A stretch of DNA of 64,000 nucleotides from JAFGJQ01 sp964586145 (GTDB lineage Bacteria > Planctomycetota > Phycisphaerae > UBA1845): the NCBI GenBank assembly GCA_964586145.1, contig CAZPHH010000006.1, forward strand, positions 1-64,000. Direction: 5' to 3'. A program made the translations under genes and the position numbers. Of the stretch, positions 8,033 through 16,413 are shown in pieces (position 1 is the first letter of the stretch; each line of letters starts with the position of its first letter). The notes beneath the pieces are model-generated. The model made no database searches. It was not told where the DNA came from and saw only the letters and a program-made list of their open reading frames with translations.

Positions 8033-8428
8033 ATGCCATACAGTGAGAAGGTCCTGCAGCACTTTGAACACCCACAGAACGTTGGGGCACTGGACGCCGA
8101 TGATCCGCACGTGGGCACCGGCGTGGTGGGTTCGCCGGCGTGCGGAGACATGCTGAAGCTGCAGATTCGCGTGGGAGACGATGGCCGGATCGTGGAGGCA
8201 AAATTCAAGACCTTCGGATGCGGCAGCGCCATCGCGAGCAGCTCGGTGGCCACCGAGTGGCTCAAGGGCCGAACGCCGGAAGAGGCCCTCGCCCTGAAGA
8301 ACACGGACATCGTGGAAGAGCTGCAGTTGCCCCTGGTGAAGATCCACTGCAGCGTGCTGGCCGAGGAGGCGATCCGGGCAGCGGTTACGGACCTGAAGGC
8401 GAAGCAGGACGGCAGCAGCAGCAGTTGA
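8033..8428 (+). CDS. iscU: Fe-S cluster scaffold protein IscU
   Basis: The 131-residue scaffold receives sulfur from IscS and builds the [2Fe-2S] cluster. The three cluster cysteines are C37 (SPACGD), C63 (FGCGSAI) and C106 (KIHCSVLA), identical in position to E. coli IscU, with the conserved aspartate next to C37. The chaperone-recognition region is changed: LPLVKIHC replaces the usual LPPVKIHC, and no hscA or hscB is present here. The ATG at 8033 is chosen over the GTG at 8021 because GGAG lies 11 bases before it and MPYSEKVL is the family start. The serine-rich end is short. Confidence 0.93.
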   Translation: MPYSEKVLQHFEHPQNVGALDADDPHVGTGVVGSPACGDMLKLQIRVGDDGRIVEAKFKTFGCGSAIASSSVATEWLKGRTPEEALALKNTDIVEELQLPLVKIHCSVLAEEAIRAAVTDLKAKQDGSSSS

Positions 8429-8436
8429 CCGGCTGG

Positions 8437-8520
8437 GATGACCGGCTGGTCTCCGCAGGTCCTCCCGACCTGTCGGGACCGGGGTGGCGAGAAAGCCGGT
8501 CCCACACAAGAGGGGCCCGT
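8437..8520. repeat. Dispersed palindromic repeat in the iscU-fdx gap
   Basis: The stretch carries ACCGGCTGGTCTCCG and, about 50 bases later, GAGAAAGCCGGTCCC. Read on the other strand it matches the element at about 49325-49380 (GACCGGCTTTCTCGCC...GAGACCAGCCGGTC). It lies between two genes of the Isc operon and could fold in the mRNA. Confidence 0.55.
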
Positions 8521-8557
8521 CCCAAATGGGAAGGGCTGGTACCACGGACATCCTGGA

Positions 8558-9211
8558 ATGATGCCGTCCTCTGACAAATCGGATGATCGACCGGCAGGCC
8601 GGAGCTTTGCCGTCCGGTTCGAGCCGATGGGGGTGACGGTTACGGTGGAGCCGGACCGTATCCCCTTTGGCCGGACGGGCTTGCCGGGAAGCCTGCTGGA
8701 CATCGCACTGGCGTACGGCGTGGAGATTGACCATGCCTGCGGCGGCGTATGTGCCTGTTGCACCTGCCACGTGATCGTGAAAGAGGGTTTCGGGTCCCTC
8801 CGCCCGGCCACGGACCAGGAAGAGGACATGCTGGACAACGCGCCGGGGCTGACCACGCGCAGTCGGCTGGCCTGTCAGGCCGTTCCCGACGGAACGAGCA
8901 ACCTTGTGGTGGAGGTACCGGCATGGAACCGCAATCTGGCGAAGGAGTCGGATAGTCATGCGGAGGTGACGGGCACGGGCCCCGGGGCGCGGTTCCGGCT
9001 GGGCTGGACGGATTCTGAATCCATCGGACGGCTGCTGCTGGCATCGCGTCCTCAGGTTCACCCGTTGTCGGTCGGGTTCACGGACCTGCACGCCTGGGTT
9101 TGCGCGCTGCCAGGCTTCGGCGACCCTCCAGACGCCTCGAATGAGGCCCGGCTGGAAGCCATCCAGATGGCGTGGCTGAAGGCATACGCGGCACAACAAC
9201 AACACGCCTGA
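8558..9211 (+). CDS. [2Fe-2S] ferredoxin (Isc Fdx type) fused to IscX
   Basis: The 217-residue product starts at ATG 8558 (or 8561); codons upstream lie in a palindromic repeat. Residues about 16-125 form an adrenodoxin-type ferredoxin with cluster cysteines C61, C67, C70 (HACGGVCACCTCH) and C106 (RLACQA). This is the class that gives electrons in Isc assembly. After a linker of about 20 residues, residues 147-211 match IscX (YfhJ): GWTDSESIG, SVGFTDLHAWVCALPGF, SNEARLEAI and MAWLKA, including the DLHxW acidic/aromatic face that binds IscS and iron. In E. coli these are separate, adjacent genes. The order rrf2-iscS-iscU-fdx/iscX lacks iscA and the chaperones. Two extra cysteines (C65, C68) lie inside the cluster loop. 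Confidence 0.88.
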   Translation: MMPSSDKSDDRPAGRSFAVRFEPMGVTVTVEPDRIPFGRTGLPGSLLDIALAYGVEIDHACGGVCACCTCHVIVKEGFGSLRPATDQEEDMLDNAPGLTTRSRLACQAVPDGTSNLVVEVPAWNRNLAKESDSHAEVTGTGPGARFRLGWTDSESIGRLLLASRPQVHPLSVGFTDLHAWVCALPGFGDPPDASNEARLEAIQMAWLKAYAAQQQHA

Positions 9212-9271
9212 CGGCGCTGGGGCGGAGCATCGAGGAGCGAATTGCGGGAGCGGCCGGTGGAGGGGCGCGGG

Positions 9272-10099
9272 TCAGTCGTTCGGCCGGTTGCGGGCCTCGA
9301 TCTCGGCGATGCGGCGGAGGATGGGTCCCTGTCGGATGGAGAGTTCGTGCTGCACCTGCGCAAACGTCATTTTGCGTGAGCGGACCAGAATGGCCACCCG
9401 GTCTGCCGCGTCCGCGAGTTTGCGGAGTTGTTCCGTGATTTCCGGGACCGGGGGTTCCGTGCGGAGCCGCCAGCGTTCGGCCCCGCGCACGAACGCCGCT
9501 TCCTCGAGCGGGATTCGGCCCGCCACGGAGTACGTCACCCACGCAAAATCTCCTTCGACGCGTTCGTCGAAGACTTCCACGTCAGGCGAGAAGAGGCCCG
9601 CCAGATTTGCGATGTCATCCGCCCTCACCAGACTCGCTGTTCCCGGCCCGATTCGCTCCTGAAGCAACTGATTCAGGCCGAGGTAGGCCGCCGTCAGCCG
9701 TTCAATCGCGGCCAACTGGGCCAGGACGGGCTCACGCTGGTCGGGCTGGAGGTACTCCGCGAGCGCGTCCACCGCGGATTGTGCGTGCAGGGTCCGTATG
9801 TGTCGGGCCGTCTGGATCGGGGTGTTGATGCAGTCGGGGCGCGGTGTGGCGACGCCCTCCGGGCCGGATGAGCCCTTGGCGGACGCCGGCCCCGGCTTTC
9901 GGTCGCAGCCCGTCCCAAGGCAGATGACCATCGCGAGAATGCAGGCAAGCCGGGCGAGACGGCACGGCCCGTCGGCCTCCGCCGGCTTACGATCTACGGG
10001 GCGGAACCTTGAGCGGTCGCGGCTGACTGCGAACCACCCGTCCGTCCACACCGGTGAACTCAACCACGACTTCGACTCTGTACCCCAGAACATCCGCAT
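9272..10099 (-). CDS. Probable lipoprotein at the end of the T2SS cluster
   Basis: A 275-codon frame whose N-terminal about 45 residues overlap the end of the previous gene in another phase. A hydrophobic stretch followed by a lipobox-like cysteine (VICLGTGC) lies near residue 65. No ATG/GTG/TTG stands close enough before it for a normal signal peptide, so the start is uncertain: ATG at 10099 or 10093 (GGGGGA just upstream) or GTG at 10051. The mature part has two helix-rich blocks (about 95-150 and 220-270) around a short beta segment (DVEVFDERVEG...WVTYSVAG...AERWRLR). That segment resembles small outcome-type domains measuring a product term, as in NTF2-like folds. Function is unknown. It converges with the Isc operon. 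Its position after gspD makes it a candidate accessory or pilotin-like protein. Confidence 0.5.
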   Translation of the reverse strand: MRMFWGTESKSWLSSPVWTDGWFAVSRDRSRFRPVDRKPAEADGPCRLARLACILAMVICLGTGCDRKPGPASAKGSSGPEGVATPRPDCINTPIQTARHIRTLHAQSAVDALAEYLQPDQREPVLAQLAAIERLTAAYLGLNQLLQERIGPGTASLVRADDIANLAGLFSPDVEVFDERVEGDFAWVTYSVAGRIPLEEAAFVRGAERWRLRTEPPVPEITEQLRKLADAADRVAILVRSRKMTFAQVQHELSIRQGPILRRIAEIEARNRPND

Positions 10100-10571
10100 T
10101 CCCCCAGTAGAAGGACGGTGCGTACCCCCACCCGAGCGCCGTTCGCTGAGTGGAGTGCGGCAGGGTGTGTACCGGAACCGGCCTGGACTCGTACACCAGA
10201 TTGCGGGTCACGATACCCTGAGCGGTAGGCTCGAGGCGGTACATCTTGACCTGAAGCGTACCCTCCGGGTGGATTCCCAGGCCGGTCCGTGCGGACTGCA
10301 AATACAGGGTGAAGGCAAATCCCTCGGGATTGGGATCGCCCTCCGGATCGAAGCTCCGGAAACATGCGGGCTCCGGCTGGAAGAAGGGAATGACTTTCAT
10401 CACGGGATCGGTGGAGTACCCCGGCAGCCGGTGGGCCTGGCTCTGATCCGGACCGAAAAGCTCGGCGTGGCCCGGCTCGGCGCAACCCGGAATCGCGCCG
10501 ATCAGCAGAAGGACGGCCGCTCGGCGGGGCAGATGAGACGCAATTCGCGGATTGGACCGGAGTTTCCACAT
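9987..10571 (-). CDS. Hypothetical lipoprotein downstream of gspD
   Basis: The 194-residue product has a lipoprotein signal peptide with AIPGC (cysteine near residue 30), then a beta-rich domain with LYLQSARTGLGI, GTLQVKMYRLEP and YRVEVVVEFTGVDGR, ending in a basic tail. No family name was recognised; the pattern resembles small beta-sandwich lipoproteins described only as conserved planctomycete proteins. It lies 169 bases after the secretin stop and in the same direction, and overlaps the next lipoprotein frame by up to 113 bases. A pilotin-like role for the huge secretin is possible from position alone. The Shine-Dalgarno region before the ATG at 10571 is weak. Confidence 0.6.
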   Translation of the reverse strand: MWKLRSNPRIASHLPRRAAVLLLIGAIPGCAEPGHAELFGPDQSQAHRLPGYSTDPVMKVIPFFQPEPACFRSFDPEGDPNPEGFAFTLYLQSARTGLGIHPEGTLQVKMYRLEPTAQGIVTRNLVYESRPVPVHTLPHSTQRTALGWGYAPSFYWGNADVLGYRVEVVVEFTGVDGRVVRSQPRPLKVPPRRS

Positions 10572-10740
10572 TGTTTCATCGTCCAGCAGGGGTGGGGCCG
10601 CCCAGAGTTTGCCAGTTCCCTGATTCTTCCGCCGCTTTCAGCCGCGTTTCGGAGGCTGAGAACGCGGTCACAACGGTCGCATTCCGGGAGAATCCACAAA
10701 CCCGGGCGGACCCGCGAAGGCCGGCCGCGCCTTGGCACGG

Positions 10741-13700
10741 CTACGGATCCTCGTGGGCCACCAGAATCGGTCCGTACACGCCCTTATCCTCTACGACGGC
10801 CCGGCTGATCTGGGTCGGCTGCGGCACGCTGGGGCCGTAGACGTCCGGATTCGGGCCGTAGAGGTCGCGATCCTTCAGGGGCGTCGCGGACGGCTCCTTT
10901 CGACCGGGCGTCCGGGGTTGGGCCTCCGGATCCACGGGCTGCAGCCCGACGTCCTCCTCCGCGAGGATGCGCAGGCCTTCCATCAGCCGGTGGCGCTTGA
11001 CGCGGTCCGGAATGATGTCGGACTGGTCGCGCATTTTCGTCGAGATGGCGTACGCGTCATCCTCCGTGCGGCAGACGTTCACGGTCAGCACGATCAGCAG
11101 CTCCGTCCGGCGCGCCTCCACGGTGGTCGCCCGGAACAGCGCGCCCAGCAGGGGGATGTCGCCGACGATGGGCACCTTGGTCTCCGTCTGCGACTCGTTG
11201 GTCTGGATCAGACCGCCGATCACGACCGTCTCGCCGTCCTTCACCGTGACAACCGTTTGGGCCGTGCGCTTGGTGATGATGGGCGCGTTGAACCCCTCGG
11301 AAATCTGCACGGTCGAGGGACTGAGCTGCGAAATCTCCGGCGCAACCTCCAGGTTCACATACCCGTCCGGGTTGATGTGCGGGGTCACGGTCAGAATGAT
11401 GCCCGTGTCCTGGTAAGTCACCGTCGACGAGATCTGCCCCGAGTCGGACGTGGACGTCCCCTGGACGATCGGCACCTGGTCGCCGATCTGGATGTTCGCC
11501 TCCGAGTTGTTCGCCACGAAGATGGTCGGCCGGGACAGAATCTCCACGATGCCGTTGGACTGCAGCGCCTTGAACAGGAAGTTGAAGTCCTCGCCGGTGA
11601 TGGAGAAGCTGAACCCCCCCAGCGAACCGGCCACGGAGGCCGCCCCCAGGTCTGTGCCGGCGACCGTGTCGTGTCCGTGTCCCTGCACGGTGTCGTTGGG
11701 TCCGACCACCGCGTTCTCCGTGAAGTTCAGATCCTGCACCGCAAACTCGAATCCCACGCCCACGGTGTCCGTCAGGGTCACCTCCGCCACCAGCACCTGG
11801 ATCATCACCTGCGGCGGCGGCCGATCAATCTGCGAAATCATGGTCATGTAATGGGAGTAGAACCGCGGGCTGACGCCCAGCAGCACGCTGTTGCTGCCCT
11901 CGTCGGAGATGGCCGTCACGTGCCGCTCCGCCCGGCGCTGGGCAGCGGTCTCGTCGTCCACATCGCGGAGCCGCTCGGTCTCCTGATCCGCGAACGAGGT
12001 CAGGGCGGTCGCGATCTCATCCGCCGTGATGTACTTCGCTTCGTAGATTTCGAGCACGCGCTCGTCCACGTCCGGCGCGTCCAACATGCGTACAAGCTGG
12101 TCCACCATTCGCAGGTCGATCTCGGTGCCCGCGGCGAGCACGGTGTTGGTCCGGCGGTCCGAGGAGAACTTCATGGGGACCTTCGTGCCCAGGCCGATCT
12201 TGCCTTCCGCCACCAGCGACTGCAGGTTGCCGATGGTCAACTGCGTGTCGATATCGCCGGTCCCTCGCCCGCCGGACTCCTCGAACAGGTCCTGCAGCTT
12301 CGAGACCACCTCTTCCGCATCCGCGTTGACCAGCGGGAACAGGCGGATTTCGGCGAGCACGGGCGGCATGCGGTCGAAGGTGGAGATCAGGCTCTCCAGC
12401 ATCTCCATGCTGCCCGCCGGGGCCATGACCATCAGCGAGTTCGTCTTCTGGTCCGCCTTGATGGTGATGTCCTGCCGCACAAGGCTGCGAACCTCCTTCC
12501 GGCCGTCGGGCAGGGTGGTCTCGAACCTGATGATGGCCGCCTGCTCATCTCGACCCACGCCGCCGCCCGGGGCAATCAGCGTCTCATCCAGCACCTGGGC
12601 GAAATCCTCGGCCAAGGCGCGTTGAAGCCGGATGACTTTCACCATCATCTCCGGCCCGGGCTGGGTCGTATCCAGCTTGTGGATGATCTCGGCGATGTTG
12701 GCCATCTCCGACGGCGCGGCCCAGACGATCAGGGCGTTCGTCCGCGGGTCGGGCTCAACCGCCAGCACGTCCGCCCGGCCGGCGCCGCCCTGGGTGCCCG
12801 CCTGAGACTTGAAGAGCGTCTCGAGGCGATCGGCCACGGCCTCGGCCTTGGCCGCCTTGAGCGGGAAGATCTCGACCTGCCTGGCGATTTCCGACGGCTT
12901 GTCGAGCAGCCGCAACAGGCCGGCGATCAGCGTGTGGTCCTCGCGGGCCGCCGTGCAGATCAGCGTGTTAGTCGCCTCCTCCGCCTGGATAAAGATGGGG
13001 GAGCGTTTCTCGTCGCGACCCTCGTCCCGCTTGTCGAACATCTCCTGCATCATGGGGGCCAGCCGCGCCGCCGAGGCGTTCACGAGCGGGTACACCTCGA
13101 AGGTGGCGGACGGCGGGCCCGCCTCCACGTCGATGATGGCCAGCAGGTTCGCGCATCGCTTCAGGGCGTCGCGGGTGCCGGTCACGATGAGAATGTTGTT
13201 CCGAGCGTCGGGAATGATGGTCGGCTCGGGGAACAGGTCCGGCTCACTGGCGCTGGATCGGACGCCTTCGAACATCTTCTCCATGGTGTCGGCCAGTTTG
13301 ATGGCGTCCGCGAACTTCAGCGTGAAGATCTCGGTCTTGCTGTCGACGTTCAGCGGCTCTTCCACGTCCATCTGGCCGATGAGCTGCTCGATGATGGTCA
13401 GGTTCGGCTTGGACGCGCTGACGATGATGGAATTGGACCGCGGGTCGTCCACCAGGGCGACCTCCTGGCGCGCCTCGATCAGGTTGCTCTCCAGGCCCTT
13501 CTGCGGGTGGTACAGCCCCTGGTCGAACAGGTCCGAGATCTTCTCGCCCACGTCCTTGGCCACTGCGTTCTTCAGCGTGAACACGCGAATCACGCCCTCC
13601 AGGCTGGGCTCGACGTCTATGGCCTGGATGATGCGCACCATCTCATCGTAGTTCGCCTTGCTGGAGGCCGCCAGGATAATGTTCGTCGAGGCGTCCGTGG

Positions 13701-16116
13701 CCAGGGCGACGCGGTCCGTCGGGTCCTCCTCCTGGCCCTTGACCAGCCGCTGCTGGAGCCGCTCCTCGAACAGGTCCTGCAGCATGTCCGACACCTCGCC
13801 GGCGTCATTGTGCTGGAGTTGGATCAGCCGAATCTCCGCGATGGGGGCCAGCGGCTGGGCTTCCAGCCGGTCCACCAGGCTCTTGATCGCCTCGTAATCA
13901 TCCGGCGACGACGCGATGACCAGCGAGTTGCTCCGCTGGTCGGCCACCACGATGGGCAGGTCTTCCGGCAGCTCGGCCTCTTTCCGCATGTCGGCCTTGC
14001 GCTGCCAGAGGTCCTCGATCTTGGAGGCCAGGTCGGCGGCGGAAGTGTTCTTGCACGTGATGAGGCGGATGTGCTCGAAAAGCTCCTCGGCCGGGGTGTC
14101 GAGCTGCTCCACGATCCGCAGCAGTTCCGCGTAGTTCTCCGTCGAGGCCGACACGATCAGCGAGTTCGTCCGCTCGTCGTTCGTCACGTACACCCGCTCA
14201 CGCTCGATGGCTGACTTGCCCGCGTCCCGCTTCTCCAGCGATTCCAGCCGGGCCGTGAACAGCTCGTCGATCACCTTGGCCAGCCGGCTGGCGGAGCTGT
14301 GCTCCAGCGGGACGATCTGCAGGGGGAACTTGATCTCGCTGCTCTCCTGGTCCAGCTCGGCGATGATGCGGGCGGCCAGGGCCACCTGCCCGGGCCGGCC
14401 GGTGACGATCAGCGTGTTCGTCCGCAGGTCGGCGCTGATGGCGATGTTATAAACCAGGGCCTCGCCGACTACGCCTTCCGGCACTGCGTGGGTGCTCTCC
14501 GAGCCCGGGGCGGGCTTGGGCAGGTCCTTGCCCTGCTTGAACATCTCCTCCAGCAGCTTCCGGACCGTGTCCGCGTCGGCGTACTTGAGATTGAAGATCT
14601 GCAGGCCCATCTCCGTGGCCAGCGGCACGCCGTCCAGCACATCGATCAGGGCGGCCAGCGGCTCGATGTTCTCCTCTGCGGTGGCCACAATCAGCGACTG
14701 GGTCCCGTCGTCCGGGATGATTCTTATGGGCTTCTGCAGGTCGACCGGCGGCAGCTCCTCGCGGGTGCCGTCGCTCTTCTGCTTGAGCATCTGCAATCGG
14801 CGGATGGTTTCCGCGGCCGCGTCCTTGCCCGTGTCAACGGCCAGCAGCTCCTTGAGCGTGTCGGCCATGTCCTTGGCCTTGTTGTTGAGCAGCGGGAACA
14901 GGACGAGCTTGATCTGGCCGAAGCCCTCGCGCGGCTCCGCGTCGATTTCGTTAATGATGGCCTGGATCTTGTCTCGCTCGCCGGCCGGGCCGAACACGGT
15001 GATCCGGCCCGTGTCGTCAAAGGCCTGCACGTCGAAGTCGGGCCCGGTGGCGCCCTGGCGATCCCGCAGCTTCTGCAGGATGTCCGTCAGTTGCTCCGCG
15101 ACCTGGCTGGGCTTGCGGTATCGCAGCTCGAACGTCATGAGTTCAAAATCAGGGATGCTCGGCGGGACGGCGTCGATGGCCTGAATGATCTGCACCGTCT
15201 GCTCCATCTTCTGCGATGGGGCGGCCACCAGGATGATGTTCTCGGACAGGGCCGAGACCGTCACTTTCTCTTCCGGACGCTCGGTCCCCGTCCGCTTGTA
15301 CAGGTCGTCCAGGATTTTCTGCACGCCCTGAGCGACATCCGCCGCCTTGCGCGACTTCAGCGTCAGAATCTGCAGGTCGCGGGCGGGGATCTCCTCGTCC
15401 AACTGCTCAATGAGGGCCTGGATGATGGCCACGTCATCCGGGTGGCCCAGGATCAGCAGCCCGGTGCCGACGGTCTCGATCGTGATGTCACCGCCGGTGA
15501 GCTGGATCTGGCCGAAGTCGATGGCGCCGCGCGGGGTCGCGGGGGTGGTGGGCGCGCTGCCGAGTGATACTCGCGTCGGCGGGGCCGGTTCCTCCGCTGC
15601 AGGGGGCGGCGGCGTCTCGGCGGGCGGGCGTTTTCCCTCGCGGGCCGGCGGTTCCGCCCGATCCGCGCCGCGGGGCGATCGGCCGGCCGGTGCGGCGGGC
15701 TTGCCGTCGGGCTTGGGCCCTTCCTGGCCTGCGGCAGGCGCATCGTCGGCCGGCTTGTCTTTGGGTCGGGCACGGGCGGGCTTCTTCGGCGCCGGCGCGG
15801 GAGCGGGAGGATCCTCCTGTGCGGGCGTTCCTGCCGTGGACTGCACGGATGACTCCAGGCTGGCCAGCAAGGCTCGGACCTGTTCGGCAAACGGGTCCGC
15901 ATCCTCGTCGCTGTCGTTGGGCGAACTCGATTCGGCCGGAGCCGGCTGAGCCTTTCGCTCCGCCTGCCGGGCCAGGGCCTCGAGCATCCTCTGCTCCAGA
16001 ATCCGCTCTGCCGTCAGACCGTCGGCCGGGGCCGGCTCGGTGGCGGGCGGATCGGCATAGGCCCACAGGCTCACCAGCATCAGAACGCTCGTCAGAATCC
16101 AGGGGACGCGTTTCAT
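10741..16116 (-). CDS. gspD: Enlarged T2SS secretin GspD with about 14 N-type repeats
   Basis: The product has 1,791 residues; GspD is usually about 650. The ATG at 16116 opens a signal peptide (MKRVPWILTSV...WAYA). A proline/alanine-rich region (about 25-180) comes next, then half an N-domain (TGLLILGHPDD). About 14 tandem secretin N1-type domains of 75-105 residues (about 225-1450) follow, each with a VFxLKxA...VAxxL start, an RTNSLIVxA strand and an IxxLD end. The secretin barrel follows (about 1450-1680): VMIQVLVAEVTL, EILSRPTIFVANN, QIGDQVPI, GIILTVTPHIN, TVVIGGLI, KVPIVGDIPLLG and LLIVLTVNV. A tail of about 110 residues has three YGP motifs. It would form the outer-membrane channel of the T2SS whose other genes lie upstream. 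Four N-domains are normal; here the periplasmic vestibule would be several times longer. Confidence 0.92.
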   Translation of the reverse strand: MKRVPWILTSVLMLVSLWAYADPPATEPAPADGLTAERILEQRMLEALARQAERKAQPAPAESSSPNDSDEDADPFAEQVRALLASLESSVQSTAGTPAQEDPPAPAPAPKKPARARPKDKPADDAPAAGQEGPKPDGKPAAPAGRSPRGADRAEPPAREGKRPPAETPPPPAAEEPAPPTRVSLGSAPTTPATPRGAIDFGQIQLTGGDITIETVGTGLLILGHPDDVAIIQALIEQLDEEIPARDLQILTLKSRKAADVAQGVQKILDDLYKRTGTERPEEKVTVSALSENIILVAAPSQKMEQTVQIIQAIDAVPPSIPDFELMTFELRYRKPSQVAEQLTDILQKLRDRQGATGPDFDVQAFDDTGRITVFGPAGERDKIQAIINEIDAEPREGFGQIKLVLFPLLNNKAKDMADTLKELLAVDTGKDAAAETIRRLQMLKQKSDGTREELPPVDLQKPIRIIPDDGTQSLIVATAEENIEPLAALIDVLDGVPLATEMGLQIFNLKYADADTVRKLLEEMFKQGKDLPKPAPGSESTHAVPEGVVGEALVYNIAISADLRTNTLIVTGRPGQVALAARIIAELDQESSEIKFPLQIVPLEHSSASRLAKVIDELFTARLESLEKRDAGKSAIERERVYVTNDERTNSLIVSASTENYAELLRIVEQLDTPAEELFEHIRLITCKNTSAADLASKIEDLWQRKADMRKEAELPEDLPIVVADQRSNSLVIASSPDDYEAIKSLVDRLEAQPLAPIAEIRLIQLQHNDAGEVSDMLQDLFEERLQQRLVKGQEEDPTDRVALATDASTNIILAASSKANYDEMVRIIQAIDVEPSLEGVIRVFTLKNAVAKDVGEKISDLFDQGLYHPQKGLESNLIEARQEVALVDDPRSNSIIVSASKPNLTIIEQLIGQMDVEEPLNVDSKTEIFTLKFADAIKLADTMEKMFEGVRSSASEPDLFPEPTIIPDARNNILIVTGTRDALKRCANLLAIIDVEAGPPSATFEVYPLVNASAARLAPMMQEMFDKRDEGRDEKRSPIFIQAEEATNTLICTAAREDHTLIAGLLRLLDKPSEIARQVEIFPLKAAKAEAVADRLETLFKSQAGTQGGAGRADVLAVEPDPRTNALIVWAAPSEMANIAEIIHKLDTTQPGPEMMVKVIRLQRALAEDFAQVLDETLIAPGGGVGRDEQAAIIRFETTLPDGRKEVRSLVRQDITIKADQKTNSLMVMAPAGSMEMLESLISTFDRMPPVLAEIRLFPLVNADAEEVVSKLQDLFEESGGRGTGDIDTQLTIGNLQSLVAEGKIGLGTKVPMKFSSDRRTNTVLAAGTEIDLRMVDQLVRMLDAPDVDERVLEIYEAKYITADEIATALTSFADQETERLRDVDDETAAQRRAERHVTAISDEGSNSVLLGVSPRFYSHYMTMISQIDRPPPQVMIQVLVAEVTLTDTVGVGFEFAVQDLNFTENAVVGPNDTVQGHGHDTVAGTDLGAASVAGSLGGFSFSITGEDFNFLFKALQSNGIVEILSRPTIFVANNSEANIQIGDQVPIVQGTSTSDSGQISSTVTYQDTGIILTVTPHINPDGYVNLEVAPEISQLSPSTVQISEGFNAPIITKRTAQTVVTVKDGETVVIGGLIQTNESQTETKVPIVGDIPLLGALFRATTVEARRTELLIVLTVNVCRTEDDAYAISTKMRDQSDIIPDRVKRHRLMEGLRILAEEDVGLQPVDPEAQPRTPGRKEPSATPLKDRDLYGPNPDVYGPSVPQPTQISRAVVEDKGVYGPILVAHEDP

Positions 16117-16185
16117 AGCGTGTCTATCCTTCCTTGCCGGCGGACCGACGCAACGCCCGACCGACCGCCTCATCCTCAAGGCCGC

Positions 16186-16257
16186 TTTCCCGACTCCCGG
16201 TCCGCATGGCGGACCCTACAGCTTTTCCCGACTCCCGGTCCGCACGGCGGACCCTAC
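16186..16257. repeat. Two tandem copies of a 34-base palindromic element
   Basis: Copies at 16186-16219 and 16224-16257 (period 38) differ at one base. Each contains GGTCCGC...GCGGACC, an inverted repeat around a four-base centre. Confidence 0.8.
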
Positions 16258-16266
16258 TTCATCCTT

Positions 16267-16322
16267 GTGGGACCGGCTTTCCAGCCGGTCTTTCCCTGTG
16301 GGACCGGCTTTCCAGCCGGTCT
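16267..16322. repeat. Two tandem copies of a 25-base ACCGGCT/AGCCGGT hairpin element
   Basis: Copies at 16267-16291 and 16298-16322 are identical (period 31). Each has arms ACCGGCT and AGCCGGT around TTCC. The same core occurs at 49262-49385 and, rearranged, at 8437-8520. Confidence 0.85.
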
Positions 16323-16413
16323 CGCCAGGGCGCGCCCTACAATCTGCAATCGGTCCGCGATCGCCAAATCCATCACCATCTGCGGAGCACACCTTCAGGG
16401 TTGCCACCCGGTC

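Larger units (their letters stand above)
16117..16413. other. Gap between the two giant secretin-domain genes
   Basis: No gene is seen. The gap holds two pairs of short tandem direct repeats (listed separately) and about 90 bases without recognisable signals. No T-run terminator was found, so read-through between the two genes is possible. Confidence 0.6.

Noticed and set aside
8438..8557. A longer N-terminus for the ferredoxin-IscX protein
   Set aside because: These 40 codons fall over a dispersed palindromic repeat and are not like ferredoxin; the ATG at 8558 gives a normal start.
10732..14214. A plus-strand open frame of more than 1,100 codons opposite gspD
   Set aside because: It is the mirror of highly GC-biased codons on the minus strand. 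The sequence is rich in R, H, G and V with no domain, while the minus-strand frame has clear secretin motifs.
16186..16322. Possible CRISPR array
   Set aside because: Only two copies of each of two different units, with 4- and 6-base spacers and no cas genes; these are palindromic intergenic repeats.
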